From Treponema sp. (GTDB lineage: Bacteria > Spirochaetota > Spirochaetia > Treponematales > Breznakiellaceae), in NCBI GenBank assembly GCA_031257595.1, contig JAIROH010000021.1, forward strand, positions 1 through 12,715: a DNA stretch of 12,715 nt, given 5' to 3'. Below, piece after piece: positions 1-6,979 of the stretch. The stretch's first letter is position 1. Every line of letters starts with the position of its first letter. Below the pieces are notes generated by a model, which saw only the letters and a program-made list of their open reading frames with translations, was not told the origin of the DNA and ran no database searches. The translations under genes and the position numbers were made by a program.

Positions 1-244
1 TGTCTATGATCCCGATTGTCCGCCTTCCACACCGGAGGCTCTCGCCGAATTCGCGGCAATGGCGCGGGAGCGCAGGAGGAATAAACATAACCCCCTGCCC
101 ATAGTGGCGCTCCGCATACAGCCGGAGGTGTTGGCAAAATACAAGGCCCTGGGGCGCGGGTATTCCGGCATAATGGCGGATGTGCTGGCCGCCGTAGCCG
201 ATAACCCGGAGATACTCTCAAAGGTTCATTCGCAGTGGGTTTGA
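1..244 (+). CDS. BrnA-like antitoxin, 3' part (5' end outside window)
   Basis: The frame is open from base 2 to a TGA at 242-244, so the true start lies left of the window. The ATG at 59 is probably internal: upstream codons read VYDPDCPPSTPEALAEF, a stretch typical of the linker before the C-terminal half of BrnA/COG3514-type antitoxins. The C-terminal part (VALRIQPEVLAKYKALGRGYSGIMADVLAAV) fits the short ribbon-helix-helix fold these antitoxins use to bind DNA and their own promoter; the beta strand is followed by the G-x-GY turn and the last helix. In known systems the antitoxin follows a BrnT ribonuclease toxin, which would lie just outside the window. The family call is from pattern recognition only; another ribbon-helix-helix protein is possible. 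Confidence 0.65.
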   Translation, partial: VYDPDCPPSTPEALAEFAAMARERRRNKHNPLPIVALRIQPEVLAKYKALGRGYSGIMADVLAAVADNPEILSKVHSQWV

Positions 245-246
245 TA

Positions 247-266
247 CCCCGCCCTTCAGGGCGAGG
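247..266 (+). repeat. IS200/IS605 right-end-like hairpin
   Basis: Just after the antitoxin stop lies a hairpin with stem CGCCC/GGGCG, loop TTCA, and two further C/G pairs beyond a C-A mismatch. It is followed by AGGTTCAT. This closely resembles the CCCCGCCC..GGGCGGGG-AGGTTCA ends known from IS200/IS605 (tnpB) elements, where the hairpin is recognised by TnpA and forms the 3' part of the omega RNA. No transposase or tnpB is present here, so at most it is a remnant or a small non-autonomous derivative. There is no T-tract, so it is a poor Rho-independent terminator. Confidence 0.4.
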
Positions 267-386
267 AGGTTCATTAAAGCCCTTCGCATGGCCCCGGTCG
301 GCGGGGCAGGTCTCGCCCCAAAAAGTTTTCAAAATAGCGCCGGTTCTTCCGGTGGCTAATTCCTTGTATTACAAGAGGTTGCAAAT

Positions 387-405
387 CAGCGGTCGACGGG
401 AGTCG
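387..405 (+). repeat. 19-bp copy of the tRNA-Gly 3' end (att-like)
   Basis: CAGCGGTCGACGGGAGTCG is identical to 600-618, where it forms the 3' acceptor strand and part of the T arm of the tRNA-Gly gene. It is in the same orientation 213 bases away. Similarity ends sharply on both sides, and no other part of a tRNA is present. Duplication of a tRNA 3' end is the usual footprint of a tyrosine-integrase element, so this may be the distal attachment site of an element since reduced to about 200 bases. No integrase gene is in the window. Confidence 0.6.
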
Positions 406-415
406 CCTTCCAATC

Positions 416-432
416 GCAAACATCCTGTTTGC
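416..432. repeat. Perfect 7-bp hairpin
   Basis: GCAAACA and TGTTTGC flank a TCC loop. It is followed on the plus strand by TCTTT, too short a T-run to call it a terminator with confidence. It sits within the structured spacer. Confidence 0.45.
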
Positions 433-456
433 TCTTTCCAGGCCGGGGTTCCCGCT

Positions 457-478
457 AAACCGCCATCCATGGCGGTTT
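457..478. repeat. Perfect 10-bp inverted repeat
   Basis: AAACCGCCAT and ATGGCGGTTT are separated by only CC. The 10-bp stem is perfect; the two-base spacer means it would form as a cruciform or a slightly frayed hairpin. No T-run follows on either strand. It could be a protein-binding site or part of a structured RNA in the spacer. Confidence 0.5.
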
Positions 479-600
479 GCCGTTTCGGGCCGGCGCATTT
501 GCTGGGCCCTCAACGGCCGCGGAAACCCTTCGACTCCCGCTTTAAACTGCCTATAGCTGCTGTCGTTTTTGTTGTGTTACATCTTTTACGGGGGAAAACC

Positions 601-671
601 AGCGGTCGACGGGAGTCGAACCCGCGTCACGAGCTTGGGAAGCTAGGGTAATGCCGTTATACGACGACCGC
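601..671 (-). tRNA. tRNA-Gly (anticodon CCC)
   Basis: Read on the minus strand from 671 to 601 this gives a 71-base tRNA. The acceptor stem GCGGTCG/CGACCGC is perfect, with discriminator T. The short D arm (GTA..TAC) with loop AACGGC is typical of glycine tRNAs. The anticodon stem CTAGC/GCTCG has one T-C mismatch, and the loop TTCCCAA gives anticodon CCC (decodes GGG). The T arm is GCGGG-TTCGACT-CCCGT. CCA is not encoded: the next bases are GG TTTT. The 3' half is duplicated at 387-405. The one mismatch in the anticodon stem is mild and does not suggest a pseudogene. Confidence 0.93.
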
Positions 672-705
672 AGAATTAAGGACCTGTAATACAGGCTCTT
701 AGGTC

Positions 706-734
706 AATATACCGCCGATTTGTTTTGTTGACAA
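706..734 (-). promoter_or_regulatory. Sigma-70-type promoter of tRNA-Gly
   Basis: On the minus strand TTGTCA (734-729) and TATATT (711-706) are separated by exactly 17 bases. Transcription would start near 699, giving a short 5' leader before the tRNA at 671. The leader contains the inverted repeat CCTGT/ACAGG at 683-695, nested within GACCT/AGGTC (681-685 and 701-705). It points away from the helicase promoter. Confidence 0.65.
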
Positions 735-774
735 GGGCCATGCGCCAGGCAAAAAGAAAATAAAGCGCCAAGGC

Positions 775-803
775 TTAAATTCCGGGGATATTTCCATTAT
801 AAT
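775..803 (+). promoter_or_regulatory. Promoter of the helicase gene
   Basis: A perfect -10 TATAAT lies at 798-803 and a weak -35 TTAAAT at 775-780, 17 bases apart. The predicted start near 810 leaves only about 8 untranslated bases before the ATG at 818, with no Shine-Dalgarno sequence. Confidence 0.55.
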
Positions 804-817
804 AGATAAGATATACG

Positions 818-2524
818 ATGAATAACACAGCCGGAGATAAACCCCTCATTGTACAAAGCGACAGAACGCTTCTCCTTGACGTACACGCCCCCGGAGCGGA
901 AGAGGCCAGGGCGGCGATACTGCCGTTTGCCGAGCTTGAAAAATCTCCCGAACATATTCACACATACCGTATCACTCCGCTTTCGCTCTGGAACGCCGCA
1001 AGCGCGGGGCTGCTGCCCGAAAATGTCACGGATACCCTTGCCGCCTACAGCCGTTACGAGGTGCCCGCGGGGATTGCCGCCGGTTTTGCCGATACAATGG
1101 CCCGTTACGGGAAGATCAAGCTGCGGGCGCGGAATTCCGGCGCGGATCAAAGCCGGGATGACAAACCGGATTCCGAACTGCTGCTTGTGACGGCGGATGA
1201 GACAATAGAAAAGGAGATATGCGCGGCGAAGTCGCTCGCGGATTACCTTGTTAAAACCGATGAGGGCTTTGTTCTTAAACTCGTGGACAGGGGAACGGTT
1301 AAGCGGGCGCTTATCGCTCTGGGCTGGCCGGTACAGGACGAAGCGCCGCTTAGGGAGGGCGAAAAGCTTGAGCTTGCCCTGAGGGAAACCTGCGCGTCCG
1401 GGAAACCTTTTGTTCTGCGGGATTACCAGGAAGAGGCGGCCCGTTCCGTGCTGGGGCAGGGCGGACCCGGTACGGGTTTCGGGGTTGTGGTCCTTCCCTG
1501 CGGTTCAGGGAAAACCGTTGTCGGTATGGCCGTTATGGCGATCCTTAAAACCAACACGCTCATTCTTTCGGCGAACGTGGCCGCCGTCCACCAGTGGATC
1601 GACGAGCTTTTGGACAAGACGACCCTTACCGAAGAAGACATAGCCGAATACTCAGGCGGCAGCAAATCCGTAGCGCCGGTAACCATCGCCACCTACCAGA
1701 TCCTCAGCTGGCGGCCGGAAAAAGACGGGGACTTTCCGCACTTTTCCCTGTTCCGCAGCCGTCCCTGGGGGCTTATTATCTACGACGAGGTACACCTTCT
1801 GCCAGCGCCGGTTTTCAGGATAACGGCGGAGCTTCAGGCGGTACGGCGGCTTGGGCTTACCGCGACCCTGGTACGGGAAGACGGAGACGAGGACGCGGTG
1901 TTCAGCCTTGTCGGGCCCAAGCGTTACGACGTACCCTGGAAGGACCTTGAACGCCAGGGCTGGATAGCCGAGGCGGCCTGCATTGAAGTGCGGCTCGATC
2001 TGCCCGAAACGAGCAAAGTCCCCTACGCCGTGGCGGGAAAGCGGGAAAAATACCGCATCGCCGCCGAAAATCCGCTTAAAGAAGACGCGGCTCTGGAGCT
2101 TGTTGAACTCCACAGGGAAGACAGTATTTTGGTGATCGGTCAGTACATTTCCCAGCTTGAATCCATCGCCCGCCGCCTTAAAGCGCCGCTGGTTACCGGA
2201 AAAACCGTGAACGCCGAGCGGGAGCGGATTTACAAAGCATTCAAAAACAAAGAGCTGAGGATAATCGTCGTCTCCAAGGTAGCCAACTTTGCCCTCGACC
2301 TTCCCGACGCTTCGATGGCGGTTGAAATTTCCGGGGCCTTCGGTTCACGGCAGGAAGAAGCCCAGCGTCTGGGCCGTATACTCCGCCCGAAAGGAGGCCG
2401 GAGTTCCTGGTTCTATGTCATTGTTTCCCGGCTTACGGTGGAAGAAGATTTTGCCGCCAACCGCCAAAAATTTCTTGCCGAACAGGGCTACCGGTATTCA
2501 ATCCAGTATTGGGGGAAACCGTGA
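818..2524 (+). CDS. XPB/ERCC3-family DNA helicase
   Basis: A 568-aa superfamily 2 helicase. Residues 50-101 (YRITPLSLWNAASAGL... RYGKIKL) match the end of the XPB N-terminal domain. The motor follows: Walker A PCGSGKT at 227-233, motif II DEVH at 323-326, motif III TAT at 348-350, then RED at 353-355, which is the signature that sets XPB apart from other SF2 helicases. Motif V covers about 482-505 and motif VI QEEAQRLGRILRPK is at 512-525, with its arginine fingers. XPB unwinds or translocates on DNA in repair and transcription. In bacteria its role is little known; T. pallidum has an annotated homologue. No nuclease domain is fused. The ATG at 818 follows a -10 box closely and has no ribosome-binding site. 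The stop overlaps the next start (GTGA), so the two are translationally coupled. Confidence 0.92.
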   Translation: MNNTAGDKPLIVQSDRTLLLDVHAPGAEEARAAILPFAELEKSPEHIHTYRITPLSLWNAASAGLLPENVTDTLAAYSRYEVPAGIAAGFADTMARYGKIKLRARNSGADQSRDDKPDSELLLVTADETIEKEICAAKSLADYLVKTDEGFVLKLVDRGTVKRALIALGWPVQDEAPLREGEKLELALRETCASGKPFVLRDYQEEAARSVLGQGGPGTGFGVVVLPCGSGKTVVGMAVMAILKTNTLILSANVAAVHQWIDELLDKTTLTEEDIAEYSGGSKSVAPVTIATYQILSWRPEKDGDFPHFSLFRSRPWGLIIYDEVHLLPAPVFRITAELQAVRRLGLTATLVREDGDEDAVFSLVGPKRYDVPWKDLERQGWIAEAACIEVRLDLPETSKVPYAVAGKREKYRIAAENPLKEDAALELVELHREDSILVIGQYISQLESIARRLKAPLVTGKTVNAERERIYKAFKNKELRIIVVSKVANFALDLPDASMAVEISGAFGSRQEEAQRLGRILRPKGGRSSWFYVIVSRLTVEEDFAANRQKFLAEQGYRYSIQYWGKP

Positions 2525-4755
2525 ACCTCCCGCCACAGACAAAGCGGCCCCTGTTCCGCCCCCTTGAATTTTGGCAGTCGGCCCTGATGACCCTGCCGGA
2601 CACGGCGTTTTTTGAACTTGTGCGCAGCGCCCTGGGGAATATCAGAACTCCTTTTAACAAACAGAAACTTCTTGAGGATCTAAGCGCATTCCTGTCCCGC
2701 CCGGAGACACAGGAAACCATTGCCGCCTTTTTGGACAACGCCGACCGCCGGATCATAGCGGCCGTCGCCGTTCTTGGCGAGCCTGTTCCCGGAGAAATGG
2801 AAAGTTTTTTCTCGGGCGAATATTCCTACGCGGATCTTCACGGCCTTTTGCTCAACCTTGAGGAACGGTTTGTCATATACCGTTTCCGCGAAGACGGCCT
2901 TTTCCGTATCGCCCTTAATCCGCGGCTTGAACCGGCCCTGGCCCCCGTCGCCGCCGACCGTTCCCTGCTTTTTTCCGCGGTTTCCGCCGCGGAAACGGAG
3001 CCTCGGCTTCCGGCGGACGCGCGGCCGTTAAGCGGACGGCTCCTCGCGGCGCTTTTTTCGTTTTTCCTTTCGGGAAGGGTTTTTTTTAAGCCGGATGTTC
3101 CGGCTTCCGGTTTTTCCCTGCGGAAAAAAGCCGTTGACGACGGAGAGAAACTTTTTCCGGGACTGGATATGGAAACGATTGCCGGGGCTTTTCTGTCTTT
3201 GGGGATAGTGGAGCAGGACGGAGAGCGGTTCCGGGCCGGCGGTAAACGGCTTGCCGCGTTTAGGGAACTTTCCCCGGCGTGCAGGCTTGAGTACCTCGCG
3301 GCGGGCTTGGCCCTGTACCTGCAAAGCCTCGAGCCAAATCCCCTGCCCGGATACATACACCGGAGTCTGCTAAAAAACACCGCCCGGTTCATTAACAGCC
3401 TGCTCGGCTCTTTCGGCTTTGTAAACCTGTCCGGCGTTTCGTCCGGTTCCCCTGAACGGGACGAAACGCCGGTCCGCCTGTACCCGAAACCGGCTTTGTT
3501 CAAGTGCGGGGAAATATTGCGCCGGGACGGAGTTAATTCCTGGGGCCGCGCCGGCGGGCTTCCTTCAACCGGAATTATTCTCAGGGCGATGGAAACCGCG
3601 GGTCTTGTAATTCCGGTTGGGGCGCAGTACGCCATAGCTCCGCCGCCCGTCGATTCGAACGAACCGGCGGGCGGGCCCGATCCGGTTATCGCGATGGATT
3701 CGCCGTTTTCCCTCATCCTCTATCCGGGCATTTCCTTTGCCGACGCCCTGGATCTGGCTTCGTTCTGCGACGTTGAGGAAACGGGAACCGCCGTCCGCTT
3801 TTCCCTGTCCAGGGAATCCGTAGTCCGGGGTTTTAACCGGGGTTTCCGCGCCGCTTACCTGTGGAATCTTCTCGAACGGCTTTCCGGAGGCCGGACGGGA
3901 GAAGCCCTCAGGTGGAACCTTGAAGACTGGGAAAAGCGCTACCGTGAGGCGGCGCTTTACCAGGGGGTTGTGCTTACCCTGGGCAGCGAACGGATCTACA
4001 TGGCCGAAAGCGGCCCGCTGGCCGCCATGATACGCAAGGTTCTGGCCCCCGGGGTCTTCCTCGTTGACGCTTCGTGCAGGGAGGAAGCCGCCGAAATGTT
4101 ACGGGAAGCCGGGGTGGACATTGTTGCCCTCCCCGAGCCTGAGCCCTATGTCGCTGAATTTCCGGCTGAACCCAGGCGTCCGCCGGAATCCGGGGTTCCC
4201 GGGGAAGCCGGGATATTCCCCGGGCTTTGTTCCGCGGAAAATACGGCCCCCGGCGAAAAGCCCGGGGCCTTGCCGGATTCCGGGCTTTCGCGGGCTTCGT
4301 TGGGATCCCGGACTTTGTCGAATTCCTACGACGAAGCAAAAGCGGAACGCCTTAAAGAACAATTCCGCGTGCGCCTTGAATCGGGCGGAAAACAGTACAG
4401 CAGGGAAGAACGCGCGGAGCTTCTGGCCCGGATTGAAAGGCGGCTTGTGGTGAGCGAATCCCAGCTTGAAGATATTTCAATCCGTTACGAAAAGCTTGAG
4501 GCCCGGTCGCTGGATTATGCCGGAAAAACAGCCATCGCCAAACAGGCCATCGCCCAGGAGTCGCTCCTCGAAGTCGCCTGGCCTTCCGGTGGAACTGAGG
4601 AAACGGTACTGGGAATGCCGGAGAACCTGGAAAAAAAGGGAGGCGAAACGATACTGATACTCAGACCCAGAAACGGCCGGGCCGAACCGGTTAAAATACC
4701 CCTTGGGAAGATCAGCGTTCTCAGGCGGATCAAACAATCAATTTTCGGGGAATAG
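2521..4755 (+). CDS. Helicase-associated protein with an XPB N-terminal-like domain
   Basis: A 744-aa protein coupled to the helicase. I chose the GTG at 2521: it overlaps the helicase stop as GTGA and has GGGGGA five bases before it. The TTG at 2509 has no such site. Residues 1-300 are helical and look like repeated winged-helix segments. About 391-530 (PFSLILYPGISF... VRFSLSRESVVRGFNRGF... LTLGSERIYMAES) resembles the XPB/Ssl2 N-terminal domain (Helicase_C_3), the same fold as in the neighbouring helicase. Residues 540-600 form a Pro/Gly-rich, probably disordered linker; 600-665 is a charged coiled-coil-like helix. The last 60 residues are a small beta domain (ETILILRP... VKIPLGKISVLRRI), reminiscent of WYL-type barrels. 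No catalytic motif is evident. It probably serves as partner or regulator of the helicase; the function is inferred. Confidence 0.8.
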   Translation: MNLPPQTKRPLFRPLEFWQSALMTLPDTAFFELVRSALGNIRTPFNKQKLLEDLSAFLSRPETQETIAAFLDNADRRIIAAVAVLGEPVPGEMESFFSGEYSYADLHGLLLNLEERFVIYRFREDGLFRIALNPRLEPALAPVAADRSLLFSAVSAAETEPRLPADARPLSGRLLAALFSFFLSGRVFFKPDVPASGFSLRKKAVDDGEKLFPGLDMETIAGAFLSLGIVEQDGERFRAGGKRLAAFRELSPACRLEYLAAGLALYLQSLEPNPLPGYIHRSLLKNTARFINSLLGSFGFVNLSGVSSGSPERDETPVRLYPKPALFKCGEILRRDGVNSWGRAGGLPSTGIILRAMETAGLVIPVGAQYAIAPPPVDSNEPAGGPDPVIAMDSPFSLILYPGISFADALDLASFCDVEETGTAVRFSLSRESVVRGFNRGFRAAYLWNLLERLSGGRTGEALRWNLEDWEKRYREAALYQGVVLTLGSERIYMAESGPLAAMIRKVLAPGVFLVDASCREEAAEMLREAGVDIVALPEPEPYVAEFPAEPRRPPESGVPGEAGIFPGLCSAENTAPGEKPGALPDSGLSRASLGSRTLSNSYDEAKAERLKEQFRVRLESGGKQYSREERAELLARIERRLVVSESQLEDISIRYEKLEARSLDYAGKTAIAKQAIAQESLLEVAWPSGGTEETVLGMPENLEKKGGETILILRPRNGRAEPVKIPLGKISVLRRIKQSIFGE
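3431..3472. repeat. 19-bp near-perfect palindrome inside the partner gene
   Basis: Two 19-base arms (3431-3449 and 3454-3472) pair at 18 of 19 positions around a CCCT loop. The single mismatch is G-G at 3445/3458. It encodes SGVSSGSPERDETPV, a Gly/Ser-rich stretch that looks like a surface loop between domains. A hairpin this long is unusual in coding sequence and may be an inserted palindromic element. Confidence 0.7.
4198..4269. repeat. Cluster of GC-rich palindromes in the linker-coding region
   Basis: It holds three consecutive structures. CCCGGGGAA/TTCCCCGGG with a 9-base loop is at 4198-4224. The 10-bp palindrome TTCCGCGGAA is at 4230-4239. GGCCCC plus GGC pairs with GCC plus GGGGCC around a GAAAA loop at 4245-4269. 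Together they encode the low-complexity Pro/Gly/Glu linker of the helicase partner. Confidence 0.55.
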
Positions 4756-4788
4756 TCCGGAAAACCGTATCCCCAAAAAGGAGCAGCT

Positions 4789-5565
4789 ATGCCATTATTG
4801 CCTTTTCAACTTCAACCGGAAGAAGCCAGCCAGGATAAACTGGCGGTTCTTATCGACGCCGACAATACCCAGGCCCTCATCATCGAAGGTCTTTTGGCCG
4901 AGGTCGCCAAGTACGGCGTTGCCAGCGTAAAACGCATTTACGGCGACTGGACCAACACGAACCTCCGTTCGTGGAAAGACAAGCTGCTGGAATACGCGAT
5001 TCAGCCGATTCAGCAGTTTTCGTACACAACGGGAAAGAACGCCACCGACTCGGCAATGATCATCGACGCGATGGATCTGCTGTACAGCGAAAAGCTTGAC
5101 GGCTTTTGCATCGTTTCCAGCGATTCCGATTTTACCCGTCTGGCCCAGCGGCTGCGTGAAAGCGGCCGCAAGGTGTACGGCTTTGGCGAGAAAAAGACCC
5201 CCAGGGCCTTTGTGTCGGTCTGCGATAAATTCATCTATACGGAGATACTTAAGGACAGTCAGGATCAGGATGATGAGGACAAGCCCGCGGCAAAGACCAA
5301 AAAGGACTTTAAGGGCGACAGGCGCCTGCTCAAGCTGCTCCGGGATACGGTGGACGATCTTGCCGACGATTCCGGCTGGGCTTATCTGGGCGGGATAGGG
5401 CAGAAGATCACGCTCCGTTCCAGCGAGTTTGATTCCCGCAACTACGGATTCCGCAAGCTCGGCGACCTGTTCCGGGCCATCCCCGAGTTTGAAACCGAAG
5501 AACGGCACCAGGCAGGCGGCACGGGCCGCCAGGTCTACATACGCTGGAAACGCCGGACGCGATAG
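4789..5565 (+). CDS. NYN-domain ribonuclease with C-terminal OST-HTH/LOTUS domain
   Basis: A 258-aa protein in two parts. Residues 17-153 form a NYN (PIN-like, LabA/DUF88) nuclease. Its acidic metal-binding residues are visible: LIDADN (D23, D25), GKNATDSAMIIDAMD (D87, D93) and SSDSDF (D112, D114). A charged linker (155-176, rich in D, E and K) leads to an OST-HTH/LOTUS domain at about 177-256 (RLLKLLRDTVDDL... YGFRKLGDLFRAIPEF). Such domains bind RNA, and eukaryotic ones have been reported to bind G-rich RNA. The expected role is RNA cleavage or decay in the cytoplasm. AAGGAG lies five bases before the ATG. It starts 33 bases after the helicase partner with no visible promoter or terminator between, so it is probably co-transcribed. 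Confidence 0.88.
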   Translation: MPLLPFQLQPEEASQDKLAVLIDADNTQALIIEGLLAEVAKYGVASVKRIYGDWTNTNLRSWKDKLLEYAIQPIQQFSYTTGKNATDSAMIIDAMDLLYSEKLDGFCIVSSDSDFTRLAQRLRESGRKVYGFGEKKTPRAFVSVCDKFIYTEILKDSQDQDDEDKPAAKTKKDFKGDRRLLKLLRDTVDDLADDSGWAYLGGIGQKITLRSSEFDSRNYGFRKLGDLFRAIPEFETEERHQAGGTGRQVYIRWKRRTR

Positions 5566-5712
5566 TGTTCTGTCCAAATCAAATGCCACAAAGACAGCAA
5601 AGCCCACGGCCACGTAGTTGCCGATGGCGCTGCTTAGTGGGGCAGGCACATGCGCCCGTGTCCCTAACGCGCCGGATGCCTTTGCGTTACCACAGGACAA
5701 CCCCCGCTCGAG

Positions 5713-5860
5713 CTAGGAGCCTGTTGCACTTGTGGATATTTTTGCATGCTTATGCAAAAATATCCCGATTTATGGGCTCCTTGGCAGTTTGCATGGTATA
5801 AAAATTCACTTTCGTGAATTTTTATACGGTTTTATGCACAAGTGCGACAAACTGCAAGGA
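5713..5860. repeat. Two-armed palindromic repeat, full-length copy
   Basis: The left arm is bounded by AGGAGCC (5715-5721) and GGCTCCT (5775-5781) and contains a perfect 14-bp hairpin with GCTT loop at 5734-5765. The right arm contains a second perfect 14-bp hairpin with TTTC loop at 5796-5827. It is enclosed by GCAGTTTG (5784-5791) and CAAACTGC (5848-5855). The ends pair as well: 5722-5734 with 5837-5849, 12 of 13. The whole can thus fold as a cruciform with two arms. Bases 5713-5793 recur at 12512-12593 at about 93% identity. It has no coding capacity and looks like a small dispersed element of MITE or REP type. It sits downstream of the NYN gene and directly before the galE promoter. Confidence 0.8.
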
Positions 5861-5865
5861 ATTGA

Positions 5866-5894
5866 TTCACATTCGCCGCTGTTTCCGTTATACT
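5866..5894 (+). promoter_or_regulatory. galE promoter
   Basis: TTCACA (5866-5871) and TATACT (5889-5894) are spaced 17 bases apart. Transcription would begin around 5901, within two bases of the ATG at 5903. There is no Shine-Dalgarno sequence, so a leaderless mRNA is likely. It starts right after the palindromic repeat. Confidence 0.6.
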
Positions 5895-5902
5895 TTTTGG
5901 AT

Positions 5903-6886
<984 letters not shown>

Positions 6887-6950
6887 TATAAATTCATAAA
6901 AAAACGGAGTCATGTTCGCCGGAACTTGTGCGGCCGCTGTTATCTGAGCC

Positions 6951-6976
6951 GGTTTCAAAATTGCAATTTTGAAATC
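6951..6976. terminator. Hairpin between convergent galE and Gfo/Idh gene
   Basis: TTTCAAAATT (6953-6962) and AATTTTGAAA (6965-6974) form a perfect 10-bp stem with a GC loop, extended by a G-T and a G-C pair. It begins three bases beyond the oxidoreductase stop and lies 64 bases after the galE stop. It is symmetrical, so it could act on both transcripts. There is no adjoining T-run on either side, so termination strength is doubtful. Confidence 0.5.
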
Positions 6977-6979
6977 ACC

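Larger units (their letters stand above)
245..600. other. Gene-free, hairpin-rich spacer between antitoxin and tRNA-Gly
   Basis: I see no believable protein gene here. The open frame across it runs into the tRNA antisense. The stretch instead holds several close inverted repeats: 247-266, CTTGTA/TACAAG near 363-375, GCAAACA/TGTTTGC at 416-432, and a 10-bp perfect stem at 457-478. It also holds an imperfect one near 344-363 (TAGC plus GCCGG with CCGGTGGCTA) and GGGCC/GGCCC near 487-510. It includes a copy of the tRNA-Gly 3' end (387-405) and an 11-base T-arm match in the opposite orientation (529-539). The best reading is a decayed integration site, or possibly a structured RNA; nothing decides between them. 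Confidence 0.55.

Noticed and set aside
245..600. CRISPR array
   Set aside because: The repeats are single inverted pairs and one direct repeat of two copies; there are no regularly spaced units.
235..651. 138-aa plus-strand open frame across the spacer and tRNA
   Set aside because: Its end (SGRRESNPRHELGK) is the well-known false peptide from a tRNA read in antisense, and the rest has no domain-like pattern.
2509..2520. TTG start for the helicase partner
   Set aside because: No Shine-Dalgarno sequence before it, whereas GTG 2521 has GGGGGA and overlaps the helicase stop.
2838..3716. 292-aa minus-strand open frame
   Set aside because: Antisense to the helicase partner; composition is Arg/Ser/Pro-rich with no motif, as expected from a GC-rich shadow.
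4099..4362. Collagen-like PGF repeats on the minus strand
   Set aside because: They are the reverse reading of the palindromic linker region of the partner gene; no start signal.
4795..5700. 301-aa minus-strand open frame
   Set aside because: Mostly antisense to the NYN gene. Its first part over 5566-5700 has a hydrophobic run (AIGNYVAVGFAVFVAF); a gene remnant cannot be excluded but no family is recognised.
5732..5902. 57-residue N-terminal extension of GalE
   Set aside because: It is a translation of the palindromic repeat and its hairpins; the Rossmann motif starts at the expected place from ATG 5903, which follows a promoter.
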